A DNA stretch of 50,115 bases from Bacteroidales bacterium UBA1189 (GCA_002309805.1 DBYJ01000014.1:1-50115), one strand, 5' to 3'. Numbered from the stretch's first letter, positions 34,983 to 43,209 are shown. The notes: a model not told the origin generated them from the sequence alone. Numbers and translations: made by a program.

Positions 34983-35833
34983 TGAAAGCTTCCAACAATC
35001 CGTCTTTTGTTTCTACACTCAAGAAAGCCCTGCTGGGGGCTTTCTTGTTGATAGCCTTCACCATGCAAGCGGCAGAGCCATTCACGAAGATTACCGTAGC
35101 GTCATGGAACATTGGACACTTCGCGCTGGGCAAAGCGGCCGACAGCCGTATTACTCTTGAAGAAGCTCGCCAGAAAGCCCTTTCTTACCGCCGCTTCATC
35201 AACAGCATAGGCGCCGACATCATGGCTGTCGTAGAGTATAGCCCTGAGTTTGTACGCGATGCTGACGGACGGATGCTCCTTTCCGCCCGCGACGAGGTAT
35301 TCAGCGGATACACAGGCGCCCTCATCGGCCCCAAGTGGGACTACAACGGCAACGCTATCTTCTCCAACGGCTTCACTACCGGCGTAGCCGAGACCGTCCG
35401 CTTTTCCCAAGCCACCCAACCTCGCTACTACATCGCGACTGATATCCTCATCGGCGGCGAAAAGGTGAAGTTCGTCTCCACCCATCTTGATTGGAATCAG
35501 GGCGAGCATGGGGCGGAATATCGTGCTATCCAAATCAAGGAGATCATCGAGGCCTTCAATTCCTATCCTTACGTCATACTCTGCGCCGACTGGAACGTCG
35601 GCAATCCCACTGAATACGACGATTTTCTTAAGGCCGGCTACCGCATGGCCAATCATGGTGTTGTGGGCGATCTGCTCACTTTCCCCGCTGGCGAAAGCCC
35701 CCGTTCGGCACTCGACAACATCATCGTCAAGGGTTTCGTTCCCAGCCGCGTCCGCGTCTACAACGAGCCCACACTAAGCGACCATTGCCTCATCGCCGCC
35801 GACCTGACGCTCATTCGGCATGATTTGCCTTAG
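34982..35833 (+). CDS. Secreted endonuclease/exonuclease/phosphatase (EEP) family protein
   Basis: 283 residues. The N-terminus has a signal peptide (KKALLGAFLLIAFTMQAA). EEP superfamily catalytic motifs are visible in order: SWNIGH (near 40), MAVVEYSPEF with the metal-binding Glu, STHLDWNQGEHG, CADWNVGNP with the catalytic Asp/Asn, and LSDHCLIAADL with the terminal SDH. The target could be a phosphodiester in nucleic acid, a sphingolipid or an inositol phosphate; the sequence does not decide. ATG 34982 overlaps the MFS stop by one base. Its place between transporters and a fucosidase suggests periplasmic processing of a phosphorylated glycoconjugate. Confidence 0.85.
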   Translation: MKASNNPSFVSTLKKALLGAFLLIAFTMQAAEPFTKITVASWNIGHFALGKAADSRITLEEARQKALSYRRFINSIGADIMAVVEYSPEFVRDADGRMLLSARDEVFSGYTGALIGPKWDYNGNAIFSNGFTTGVAETVRFSQATQPRYYIATDILIGGEKVKFVSTHLDWNQGEHGAEYRAIQIKEIIEAFNSYPYVILCADWNVGNPTEYDDFLKAGYRMANHGVVGDLLTFPAGESPRSALDNIIVKGFVPSRVRVYNEPTLSDHCLIAADLTLIRHDLP

Positions 35834-35853
35834 AAAACAAAACATCACACGTT

Positions 35854-37242
35854 ATGAAGAAGCACTCTTTCCTTCTGGCATTTGTATTGGTTGCCACGAC
35901 AATAGCGGCACAGACAAAGCCTCTGCACCAGCTGCAGCAGGATTTTGAAGACCTGCGCTTCGGACTGTTCACACACTTCGCACTACCCACCTACGTACCA
36001 GCCGACTGGTCAGACCCCGACCTCTCTCCCAAGGTGCTCGACGCACCCAAACTCGACTGCGGGCAGTGGGCCGATGCCGCACTCTCGGCAAACATGACCT
36101 ACGGATGCCTCTCGGTGAAGCACCACAACGGCTTCTGCATGTGGGCAACCGAGACTACCGACTACAACGTGATGAACTCCACACTCGCACGTGACGTGGT
36201 GAAGGAATATTGCGACGCCTTCCACAAGCGCGGGTTGAAGGTAATGTTCCACTTCTCGGTGCTCGACACCCACAACAAACTTCGCCGCCACATGGTGACA
36301 CGCGAGAAGGTGGAGATGATGAAACAGCAGATACGTGAGCTGCTTACCTGTTATGGCGAGGTCACCGCCTTTGTTTTTGACGGCTGGGAAGCCCCATGGG
36401 GACGCATAAGCTACGAGGAGGTGTCGTTTCCCGAAATCTATAACCTCATCAAGTCACTTCAACCCAATTGCCTCGTCATCGACATGAACTCCCACAAGTA
36501 TCCCAGCGAAGCACTATTCTACAGTGACATCAAGTTCTACGAGCAGGGTGCCGGGCAGAAGATCGACGCCGGCACCAACACGCTGCCGGCCATGGCATGC
36601 CTTCCCCTTCAACGCACGTGGTTCTGGAAGGAGGACATGCCGACGGGCAATCTGCGCGACGCACGCGAATTTGTTGAACAGGTGCTAAAGCCCTACGGCA
36701 AAGCCCATTGCAGTTTCGTGCTCAACGCCGCTCCCAACCGTGACGGACTCATCGACCCCAATGCACTCGAGCGACTGAAAGAAATCGGCCGCCTGTGCAA
36801 GGACGATGTCAGACGCCACTATCCCCTCCCCGAATGCGAGGCACCTATCGTGCAACGAAACATCGCCTTAAACCGTCCCTCCGAATCGTCGTGGAGCGAC
36901 GACACGCAAATTATGGACTTCGCCAACGACGACAACTTCTCGTCTGCCTGGTACTCTGCCCCAGGGGTGAAGGATGTCTTCTGGGAAGTACAGCTCGACG
37001 GCGATCGTGACTTCAACATGATCGTTGTCACTGAACCCCGTGTTGGTGTCCTGCAGGAGTACCGCCTTGAGTATCGTTCGTACGGAACGTGGAAGACCGT
37101 TTTCGAGGGAAAGGCTCCCACGCAGAGTCGCGTGAAGATACACCGCTTCGACACCGTCCGAGGCGATAAGGTGCGCATTGTCATTACTGCTGCTGTCGGT
37201 CAACCCGCCATCGCCGAATTAGGTGTCTATCAGCCACTCTGA
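35854..37242 (+). CDS. GH29 alpha-L-fucosidase with C-terminal F5/8-type (CBM32-like) domain
   Basis: 462 residues with a Sec signal peptide (MKKHSFLLAFVLVATTIAAQ). The GH29 barrel begins with FGLFTHFALPTYVPADW, continues with KHHNGFCMW (active-site His pair) and has the nucleophile Asp in FVFDGWEAPW (Asp near residue 176). The glycosidase part ends near residue 320 (FVLNAAPNRDGLID). Residues 330-462 form a discoidin-like beta-sandwich (NIALNRPSESSWSDD, then WEVQLDGDRDFNMIVV). It should remove terminal fucose from host or plant glycans in the periplasm or at the surface. Last gene of the operon, 20 bp after the EEP gene; no clear terminator follows. Confidence 0.88.
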   Translation: MKKHSFLLAFVLVATTIAAQTKPLHQLQQDFEDLRFGLFTHFALPTYVPADWSDPDLSPKVLDAPKLDCGQWADAALSANMTYGCLSVKHHNGFCMWATETTDYNVMNSTLARDVVKEYCDAFHKRGLKVMFHFSVLDTHNKLRRHMVTREKVEMMKQQIRELLTCYGEVTAFVFDGWEAPWGRISYEEVSFPEIYNLIKSLQPNCLVIDMNSHKYPSEALFYSDIKFYEQGAGQKIDAGTNTLPAMACLPLQRTWFWKEDMPTGNLRDAREFVEQVLKPYGKAHCSFVLNAAPNRDGLIDPNALERLKEIGRLCKDDVRRHYPLPECEAPIVQRNIALNRPSESSWSDDTQIMDFANDDNFSSAWYSAPGVKDVFWEVQLDGDRDFNMIVVTEPRVGVLQEYRLEYRSYGTWKTVFEGKAPTQSRVKIHRFDTVRGDKVRIVITAAVGQPAIAELGVYQPL

Positions 37243-37361
37243 CATTTCGAACATTTTTCTTATTTGTGCTAACGAATTGTCTGAAAACCAGGTTTTCTAT
37301 AGGATGGTTGAATTTGTTACTCCATATTATTTCGGATTCTTTAATCTTTTTGTACTATCGT

Positions 37362-37817
37362 TTATTGTAATAAAACGATTGCTCGAAGCGATTGTAAGGG
37401 ATGAGTAGTCATACCCCACTTAATCATTAATTCGCCCGAAATTGTTTCTATCCAGTTGCTAAACGGTAGCAGTTCCTCCAGCATCATAGGATGATTCTCT
37501 GGAAGAAAGAAAAACACAAGACAACGGTTGTATGGTTTACGACTCATTGCATTCCCCGTTATCTTTTCCATCAATTGTTTCATCCTACTATCACTCGCAG
37601 CATTGACAGACACATCAAGGGCATGTATTTCTTCTCCCCTTTGAAAAAACTCACCTATATCGTTGGCATCAATGCTAATTAGTCCTTTTGACGAATTTAG
37701 AATCTCCATAATAAGCCGTTCGGTTTTCTTATAATCCTGATTCATTTTGTTCTCCTGAGCAATAAGGGAAACTATAGCATTTTGGATGTCTGTTTTGAGG
37801 TTTGATATCGTCTTCAT
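37362..37817 (-). CDS. Small protein resembling the FtsZ C-terminal domain alone
   Basis: 151 residues without a signal peptide. The segment KGLISIDANDIGEFFQRGE (about 44-62) aligns by eye with the FtsZ stretch PGLIN.DFADV..V...G. The following helix (SDSRMKQLMEKI), strand CLVFFFLPENHPMMLEEL (compare VLVNI.....L.L.E) and LMIKWGM (compare VI.G) keep the same order and spacing. The FtsZ GTPase domain with its GGGTGTG loop is absent. My inference is a stand-alone tubulin/FtsZ activation-domain fold. It starts 16 bp after the AAA+ gene stop, so the two are almost surely one transcript. Function unknown; it could be an adaptor or substrate-recognition subunit of the ATPase. Confidence 0.65.
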   Translation of the reverse strand: MKTISNLKTDIQNAIVSLIAQENKMNQDYKKTERLIMEILNSSKGLISIDANDIGEFFQRGEEIHALDVSVNAASDSRMKQLMEKITGNAMSRKPYNRCLVFFFLPENHPMMLEELLPFSNWIETISGELMIKWGMTTHPLQSLRAIVLLQ

Positions 37818-37833
37818 TTTGTTCTTTTACATA

Positions 37834-39483
37834 TTAAAAACCAATTCTTTTTGCCTCTTTTGTTTCGAGGCGTTCGTTTTCACAATGCGAGATGAGGGTT
37901 TCGATTGTATTAATCTGACTGCCATATAGGATATTGTTGATGGCATAGTGACGGGCAATATTCTCAATTTGGCCTCCGCTGAAGTCGTACTTTGACGCTA
38001 ATGTTTGCGTGTCGGACTCCGAGAGAGCTGGTATCATCTCGTGCCAAATGTTTATTCTTGCCTCAAGGGTAGGCTTCTCAAACTTTATCTTATAGAGGAA
38101 GCGGCGCTCGAAGGCTTTATCCATATTCTGTGCGAGGTTCGTTGTCGCAATGAGGATGCCGTCAAGGTTCTCCATCTCCTGAAGGATGATGTTCTGGATG
38201 GTATTCTCCATTTTCTCGACAGCCCGTTCCGCTCCCTCCTGACGTTTCCCGATGATGGCGTCAGCCTCATTGAGGAGCAGTATGGGAGTTAGCGCGCTCT
38301 TTTTGACTTTTTCTCTGTAACTCTCGAAGAGCCCCTTGATGTTCTTCTCGCTTTCGCCTACCCAACAGCTCTTTATTTGGGACACATCGACCTGCATGAT
38401 GTCCCGTCCGGTCTTACGAGCCAGCTGGAGAACGGTTTCTGTCTTGCCCGTTCCTGGCGCGCCATAGAACAGACAGGTAAACCCGCAGCGGAATCCCGAC
38501 TCTTTCATACGGCTGTGTATTTTCTGATAATGACAATCCTCAAGTAGTTGACTAAGTTCTGTGATTTGAGCTTGAATACTTTCCCCATAGAAAAGCTTCT
38601 TCTCGACTATCTTCTCGCACTTTATCAGATCTTTGTTGAACTTATTGTCGTTCCTCGATTCAAGGCAAAGGTCACTGAACAATTCAGATTTAGCTTTGTC
38701 TGTTATACGGAAAGATTCCCTATCAACCAGACCATCATCATTGTTGTACTCAATCAACTCCAAACTAAACAATATATGAGTTCCCCTGCTTAACTCTGTT
38801 TTAATCCGATTCCATTGTCTTTTGTCCTCGTATAAAAATTCTAAATCGTGATATCCGATATTATCGTCAGAGTTGTTGACATATAGATGAGAAAATAAGA
38901 CAAAGAGCATCCTATCTTCCTCGCATAAAGCATAATCTTCTACATGCGAAACAAACTCTATTTTCTCATTATCCATAAATAACGAGTTAATCTTTTGCTT
39001 CAACTTCTCGTAGGTGATTTCATGATCGGAACGCATATCAAAATAATCCTCCAATTCGCTAAAAAGGTCCTGACATGAGAGTCCTGTACAATTCTTTGGA
39101 ACGTACACTTCATTGTGACAGAAAGCTTCGACTACATCAATTGGAACCCTATATCTAATACGTCCTTTTTCTCTGCAACAACGAATGTATTCCCTATTCT
39201 CAAGCACATCAATGTCGTTCTTATATCGCATAATGCGAATCGTTGAACACTTGACATAATCACCAATTTCACTAATATAGATATTGCTATCATCGCTCTT
39301 GTTGAGAAAAAGAGCCATCATCACACTCTGCTCTTTAGTTAGGCCGAGTTTGGTTGACACATACTTTATACACTTGTCCGCATCGCTGTAGAACTCATCG
39401 CTCAACTGCGAGTACTTGGCCTTTTCGATAATCTGCTCGAAAGCCATCAGCAAATTCATCTTCATTGTCTTTTTTCTTTCCAT
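37834..39483 (-). CDS. AAA+ ATPase with long N-terminal recognition region
   Basis: 549 residues. The N-terminal ~310 residues are helical and not recognised; residues about 50-110 read like a winged helix (IYISEIGDYVKCSTIRIMRY). The AAA+ core is at about 330-520: Walker A GAPGTGKTE (near 340), Walker B ILLLNEADA with Asn replacing the usual Asp before Glu, second-region IGKRQEGAER, sensor 1 IATTN (near 448), arginine finger AFERRF, and sensor-2-like SGGQIENIARHYAINN. This resembles Cdc48/FtsH-type remodelling ATPases, not a helicase. The -7 box and a shared 16-bp dyad lie just upstream (39513-39547). Start ATG 39483; ATGs 6 and 8 codons later are alternatives. Confidence 0.88.
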   Translation of the reverse strand: MERKKTMKMNLLMAFEQIIEKAKYSQLSDEFYSDADKCIKYVSTKLGLTKEQSVMMALFLNKSDDSNIYISEIGDYVKCSTIRIMRYKNDIDVLENREYIRCCREKGRIRYRVPIDVVEAFCHNEVYVPKNCTGLSCQDLFSELEDYFDMRSDHEITYEKLKQKINSLFMDNEKIEFVSHVEDYALCEEDRMLFVLFSHLYVNNSDDNIGYHDLEFLYEDKRQWNRIKTELSRGTHILFSLELIEYNNDDGLVDRESFRITDKAKSELFSDLCLESRNDNKFNKDLIKCEKIVEKKLFYGESIQAQITELSQLLEDCHYQKIHSRMKESGFRCGFTCLFYGAPGTGKTETVLQLARKTGRDIMQVDVSQIKSCWVGESEKNIKGLFESYREKVKKSALTPILLLNEADAIIGKRQEGAERAVEKMENTIQNIILQEMENLDGILIATTNLAQNMDKAFERRFLYKIKFEKPTLEARINIWHEMIPALSESDTQTLASKYDFSGGQIENIARHYAINNILYGSQINTIETLISHCENERLETKEAKRIGF

Positions 39484-39512
39484 CGGTTTACTCTATTTAA
39501 TGATTCACGATG

Positions 39513-39547
39513 CAAAGATAAAATGAAGGTCTGCCGATAATTTGCAG
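39513..39547 (-). promoter_or_regulatory. AAA+ operon promoter with shared 16-bp dyad operator
   Basis: Perfect -7 TATCTTTG (39520-39513) and, 11 nt upstream of it, TGCCGATAATTTGCAG (39532-39547, plus-strand reading), covering the -33 region. The dyad extends to GGTCTGC/GCAGACC (39528-39534 and 39544-39550). The same motif sits at the same distance in two other promoters of the island. The rest of the gap up to 39718 holds nothing I recognise. Confidence 0.65.
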
Positions 39548-39718
39548 ACCTTTTAAAAATCTCATATAAAACTCCATGTGCTTTTCTTATCCAAATTCAT
39601 ATAATGAATTGGGCGAAATGTAGGAGTAGCGAGCGCAGAGATGTGCTTGCACAAACTTTACCGAGTCGCAACAAGATTAGACAAGGTCAAATGCAACGAT
39701 TTGAAGAGAACATCCGAC

Positions 39719-40276
39719 TCAATATAACAAATGATTGTCAATAAAACTTTCAACCGCTTTTGACAGAGAGCCATCAACGAACACAATGACAGACTTTTTA
39801 TTTGCTTTTGCTTCTGCGCTCTCTTTTCGAAAGATTCTGTACATATCGCTCTCGCTCACTCCTCGCCATTTCTCTAAGCCGTCAACGAGAATCACGCTAT
39901 GAACACAATAGCGGTATATCAACCACTCATGTTCACTTATAATAGCATAGTCTCTCCAGAAAATTCCATTATCCAAATAATCGTTCATATAGGGTGGATA
40001 CCCCAAAAATCCATGGGCATCGTATTCTTCCATCTCTCGCTCCAGCCAATTTCGTTCCATTTCATCAGATGCGCCAGCAAGGCATTCTCTTTCTATCATT
40101 GATATCACATTGTTTTGTGTTACCTTTTCAAAAGAGGAGAAAACGTTTACCATTACACCTCCTTTATACGCTAGTTCATAGATATATTTGCTAATGTCTA
40201 TGCGAGATTGCCGTGTCTTTACGAACCACAATCCAGGTTGCATAATTCTTCGAATAATAGCATCTGTTAACACCAT
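39719..40276 (-). CDS. Unknown protein of the WYL-linked island, 185 aa
   Basis: I do not recognise this family. No signal peptide or membrane helix. Two short hydrophobic strands end in acidic residues (HSVILVDGLEKWRG near 127 and KSVIVFVDGSLSKA near 163), separated by a charged helix. This resembles Walker B and a following strand of a P-loop fold, but no Walker A is present, so a degenerate NTPase-like or adaptor domain is only a guess. Upstream is a -7-like TTACTTTG (40297-40290) with the same TGCCG..GCAG dyad as the AAA+ and WYL genes, which ties it to them. Confidence 0.65.
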   Translation of the reverse strand: MVLTDAIIRRIMQPGLWFVKTRQSRIDISKYIYELAYKGGVMVNVFSSFEKVTQNNVISMIERECLAGASDEMERNWLEREMEEYDAHGFLGYPPYMNDYLDNGIFWRDYAIISEHEWLIYRYCVHSVILVDGLEKWRGVSESDMYRIFRKESAEAKANKKSVIVFVDGSLSKAVESFIDNHLLY

Positions 40277-40289
40277 ACGCTTTTTTTCA

Positions 40290-40324
40290 CAAAGTAAAGA
40301 AAGTCCCCTGCCGTTTGAGGGCAG
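40290..40324 (-). promoter_or_regulatory. Promoter of the 185-aa gene with shared 16-bp dyad operator
   Basis: TTACTTTG (40297-40290) in place of the -7 box and TGCCGTTTGAGGGCAG at 40309-40324, 11 nt upstream of it. The motif differs from the WYL-gene copy by one base. With its flanks it also forms a 10-bp stem (40303-40312 with 40320-40329), which might terminate transcription of the PLD gene as well. Confidence 0.6.
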
Positions 40325-40357
40325 AGGACTGAGAAAAATGTAGATTATGTGAAAGAA

Positions 40358-40870
40358 TCAGCGGATAGGGTCAGGACAGAAGTCGCGCCGTAGGCAGGTT
40401 TTACAATGTTTGCCTATCCAGACATCATCAAATTGGTTCATGGCTTTTTCTACAATCTCAGGGCCATCTGTCATGATGCCCGCTTCGAAGTTACGCTTGT
40501 CATCGCCCTTCATCCCTATCCCTGCTCCTGTGAGGTTGGCACTACCGACGTACACCTCCTTGCAGTCAAAGACCAGTATCTTGAAATGCACACGCGGACA
40601 GAGCACTCGCTCCAAGCGGTCATACAAAATCGGATATCGGTCAAAATCCTCGCGAAAGTTTGGGCCTGGTTCTTTGGCATGAATAAGTCTTACCTCCACT
40701 CCACGCCTGATGAGTTGGGCAATGAGAGCCAAAAAAGGTTTCTTTTCTTTGCCCACTTCCACGTAAAGGTCTTTAATATCAGCAGTACCAATCCAAAGCG
40801 TGCTTCTCACGGATTGTACCCGTGAAAGCACTTCTTTGTAATGGGAGGAGTTAGAGATTAATCTCAGCAT
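40358..40870 (-). CDS. Single-HKD phospholipase D-like protein
   Basis: 170 residues, one HKD motif: VHFKILVFDCKEVYVGSAN has His, Lys and Asp in HxK(x)4D spacing plus the downstream GSxN (near residues 93-112). One-motif PLD proteins act as homodimers; many are nucleases (Nuc/BfiI-like) or helicase-linked endonucleases. The C-terminus has a compact cysteine cluster (CKTC then DFC), possibly zinc-binding. An early strand pair SVRSTLWIGTADIKDLYV is typical of the family start. Located in the accessory island next to DNA-related genes, a DNA or RNA nuclease role is more likely than lipid hydrolysis. Confidence 0.8.
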   Translation of the reverse strand: MLRLISNSSHYKEVLSRVQSVRSTLWIGTADIKDLYVEVGKEKKPFLALIAQLIRRGVEVRLIHAKEPGPNFREDFDRYPILYDRLERVLCPRVHFKILVFDCKEVYVGSANLTGAGIGMKGDDKRNFEAGIMTDGPEIVEKAMNQFDDVWIGKHCKTCLRRDFCPDPIR

Positions 40871-40915
40871 TAATTAGCACAAATGAAATATATTTAATCA
40901 TTTATTATCAACAAT

Positions 40916-41650
40916 TTATTCAAATTTGTATTTATTAATAAGAGCAATTAAACAATTGATATGTTCACTTTCATTTTTACCCATCGGATGCTCTGTACAT
41001 ATATATATAGTATCATCTATTTTATATATATAAGCCTTATATCTATCCCAATCTGCCGTAGCTATCGGTTCTGGCATATTACCATGATTCATATATGACA
41101 AAATATCCCTTTTCCCATAGTTCCCAATAAATAAAATCACAAATCTTGGAGATAACACCTCCAATTCAGCCTTAAATATCTTCTGACATGTTTCTATTTG
41201 ACAATCATAAATCTTATTAGTTGGATTTTTGCCACTATCCATTTGAATCTTACACACATTACTCCATGCCACATAACTTAATTCATCTTCAGAATAAAAG
41301 AAACCTGATACTGCTCGAATCACTCTCCAAAATGCTGAACGCCCTGTTGCATAATCTTTTCCTTGCCAACAATGATAAACCCAAGACATTTGGTCATCAC
41401 AATTAAAAATTGTAGATTCTTTTTTAGAATCTCCAAACAATACATCTATATTTACTTCTGTAGTATGCCATTGGTTTGTAGCCCTACCAACAAACATAAT
41501 CCCATTGTTTTTAGATACAGGGTAATTCTTGCCCCATTGAACTGCGAAAGCGTCTTTTTTACCAGATAAATGACTAACGCTCATAATTAATTCATAATAT
41601 AGAGGTCTTAATAATGGCTCTAATTTGTTTGCAATAACAAGCGTATCCAT
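40916..41650 (-). CDS. Uracil-DNA-glycosylase-like superfamily protein (tentative)
   Basis: 244 residues, AT-rich codons (frequent ATA/AAA) unlike the flanking chromosome. The order of elements resembles the UDG fold: an early GIMFVGRATNQWHT strand-loop (compare the UDG water-activating loop), a helix with FWRVIRAV, VAWSNVCKIQ with a WSN element, then LSPRFVILFIGNYG near residue 166, matching the UDG strand hxPxhIhhhG. The C-terminal DTIYICTEHPMG could carry the His loop (HPMG resembles HPSP). If correct it would act on DNA bases or be an inactive sensor. Directly upstream is a truncated copy of the 73-aa gene. Confidence 0.5.
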   Translation of the reverse strand: MDTLVIANKLEPLLRPLYYELIMSVSHLSGKKDAFAVQWGKNYPVSKNNGIMFVGRATNQWHTTEVNIDVLFGDSKKESTIFNCDDQMSWVYHCWQGKDYATGRSAFWRVIRAVSGFFYSEDELSYVAWSNVCKIQMDSGKNPTNKIYDCQIETCQKIFKAELEVLSPRFVILFIGNYGKRDILSYMNHGNMPEPIATADWDRYKAYIYKIDDTIYICTEHPMGKNESEHINCLIALINKYKFE

Positions 41651-41667
41651 TACTTTTCAAAAAAATA

Positions 41668-41751
41668 TTAATCCAACTTTTCAAATTTAATATCACTTGC
41701 TGAGCAGCAGGCTTTTTTATAATCAAACTAATACATGCGCATGTACTGCTC
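41668..41751 (-). pseudogene. Truncated second copy of the 73-aa small gene (3' end only)
   Basis: On the minus strand this encodes EQYMRMY, a stop, then FDYKKACCSASDIKFEKLD and TAA. The intact gene at 42988-43209 ends EQYKRIYGFDYKKACC, then SANDFEFEKLD. The 5' part is absent. Both copies are followed after a short A/T-rich gap by a different large gene. Confidence 0.85.
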
Positions 41752-41774
41752 TAGATAAAAATCTACTCACTTAT

Positions 41775-42971
41775 TCATTTTTCGACCCATTTTCCTTTTT
41801 TTTGGAATCTTTCTTTTAACAGCCACGCATAGTGTGAATCATATCGAGAAATGGTTCTGCGATAAACACCACCAGGATTACCAACGCCTTCTGGAACATA
41901 AGCAATAAGCTTAACGATGAGATTAGAGCACAAAGTAGCTCCATCCTTCTTACTCTTATAAATGTCGTATTTCTCCACATCTAAGTTAAAGTCTTTTACA
42001 GCTCGAGGTTCATCTTCTCCAAAGTATTGGATTTCTTCTTCGCCTTTTTCGAAATCGAATACTCTTCTTCCTATAGCTTTAAATGCTCCAACATAGCCGT
42101 AGCCCCCTCGTCTGAAAAGCATGACTATATCGTCTTTGCTTACCTGCTTTAACAGATTCGTGCGCCAGTATTCTCCATATTCAATAAGTGACAACTCGTA
42201 TTCTTCTTTATCTCTTTTCTCAAATTGCTTAAATTGTGAGTCGCCCAAAGCATTGAAGTGCCAAGCCTGTTCTTTCAATCTCTCAGGCTCCTTTGGGGTC
42301 TGAACTTCTTGTTGGGCAATAGAGGTAGGCGCTGTTATTACTACATCATTTACTATTTCTTCCATCTCTTTAGGTATAACCTTGTCATCAAAATCTCTGG
42401 GTTGCAAAGCAAACTCATTCCATAATCGACTTATATCTTCAGCCTTTTTTACTTTTCTATCAACATCAACTCTATCAACATCATCTCGAAGCAATTTTGT
42501 GATTTCCGAGAAGCATTTTATTGTTTCGCCAGTTCTTTTCGCATTCTCTTCGCTAGTATCAGAACTCTTAATCCTGCCGACTTTTTCTACGAGTTCGTTT
42601 ATGTCATCATAGTAAAAAATCAATTTGTTGAAAATATCTAGTCTGATTCCGCGAATCTCTTCATCGGTAATTACGTCATCTTCCAAGGTTTTCCACATCT
42701 TAGAAATGAATTCAGAATAAACCTGAATTTTGTTTTCAAAAACTTTGATGTTTTTTTCTTTTTCTTCTTCTGATTCTTGCTGGTTTTTTAACAACGACTT
42801 AGTAATCCACGCTGTGGCTCCTGCCCCCAAAAAGGCACTTGCAATAATAGCCAATAATTGTGGCCAAAAGTCTGGAATATGGAACACAAAAAAGCATATT
42901 GCAAAAAACGCAGCAACAAATCCGATTCCTAATAAGACAGAATAACCCGTTTTCGTTTCATTCTTTTTCAT
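41775..42971 (-). CDS. Two-helix membrane protein with coiled coil and C-terminal PUA/EVE-like domain (tentative)
   Basis: 398 residues from ATG 42971, 16 bp after the 73-aa gene stop; an upstream in-frame ATG would run into that gene and is rejected. Two membrane helices near the N-terminus (GYSVLLGIGFVAAFFAICFF and LLAIIASAFLGAGATAWI) are followed by a charged, helical, coiled-coil-like middle (about 70-210). The C-terminal ~170 residues have W-H-F, then EYWRTNLLKQVSKDDIVMLF and GYGYVGAFKAIG, which recall PUA/EVE domains that read modified bases, but this is weak. Topology puts most of the protein in the cytosol. It could be a membrane-anchored sensor-effector. AT-rich, probably acquired. 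Confidence 0.6.
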   Translation of the reverse strand: MKKNETKTGYSVLLGIGFVAAFFAICFFVFHIPDFWPQLLAIIASAFLGAGATAWITKSLLKNQQESEEEKEKNIKVFENKIQVYSEFISKMWKTLEDDVITDEEIRGIRLDIFNKLIFYYDDINELVEKVGRIKSSDTSEENAKRTGETIKCFSEITKLLRDDVDRVDVDRKVKKAEDISRLWNEFALQPRDFDDKVIPKEMEEIVNDVVITAPTSIAQQEVQTPKEPERLKEQAWHFNALGDSQFKQFEKRDKEEYELSLIEYGEYWRTNLLKQVSKDDIVMLFRRGGYGYVGAFKAIGRRVFDFEKGEEEIQYFGEDEPRAVKDFNLDVEKYDIYKSKKDGATLCSNLIVKLIAYVPEGVGNPGGVYRRTISRYDSHYAWLLKERFQKKGKWVEK

Positions 42972-42987
42972 AATAAAAAATATTTCT

Positions 42988-43209
42988 TTAGTCCAACTTT
43001 TCAAATTCAAAATCATTTGCTGAGCAGCATGCTTTTTTGTAGTCGAAACCATAGATTCGCTTGTACTGCTCTTTAACCTCTACTGCTCCATTGTAAAATG
43101 GAGTTGTTGTGTGCGACCTTGTAGTCACGGTGATTGACATTTCTGGTGTCAACACTTGCCCGTTTGTCCGCTTAATGCGCTTTGGGGTAATTCGAAAAAC
43201 TTTACTCAT
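42988..43209 (-). CDS. Small conserved Bacteroidetes protein, 73 aa (DUF6140-like)
   Basis: MSKVFRITPKRIKRTNGQVL opens a small basic protein with a threonine-rich beta segment (SITVTTRSHTTTPFYNGAVE), a helix containing EQYKRIYGFDY and a CC pair near the C-terminus (KKACCSANDFEFEKLD). I recall similar short Bacteroidetes proteins annotated as DUF6140, but cannot verify that here. It is the first gene of a pair with the membrane protein downstream; a truncated copy of its 3' end precedes another gene 1.3 kb away. Promoter-like TACTTTTG at 43238-43245. Confidence 0.7.
   Translation of the reverse strand: MSKVFRITPKRIKRTNGQVLTPEMSITVTTRSHTTTPFYNGAVEVKEQYKRIYGFDYKKACCSANDFEFEKLD

Noticed and set aside
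37223..37408. Possible 61-aa plus-strand gene after the fucosidase
   Set aside because: No promoter, no recognisable protein features, and it overlaps both neighbouring genes.
39528..39550. GGTCTGC/GCAGACC stem followed by TTTT as a plus-strand terminator
   Set aside because: No plus-strand gene ends there, and the stem is fixed relative to the minus-strand -7 box of the AAA+ gene.
40303..40329. Hairpin after the PLD gene as a plain intrinsic terminator
   Set aside because: The core TGCCG..GCAG recurs at the same distance from two other promoters, so an operator is the better primary reading; termination may be a secondary effect.
42972..43052. 27-residue N-terminal extension of the membrane protein
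   Set aside because: It overlaps the end of the intact 73-aa gene in another frame; ATG 42971 places the membrane helices normally.
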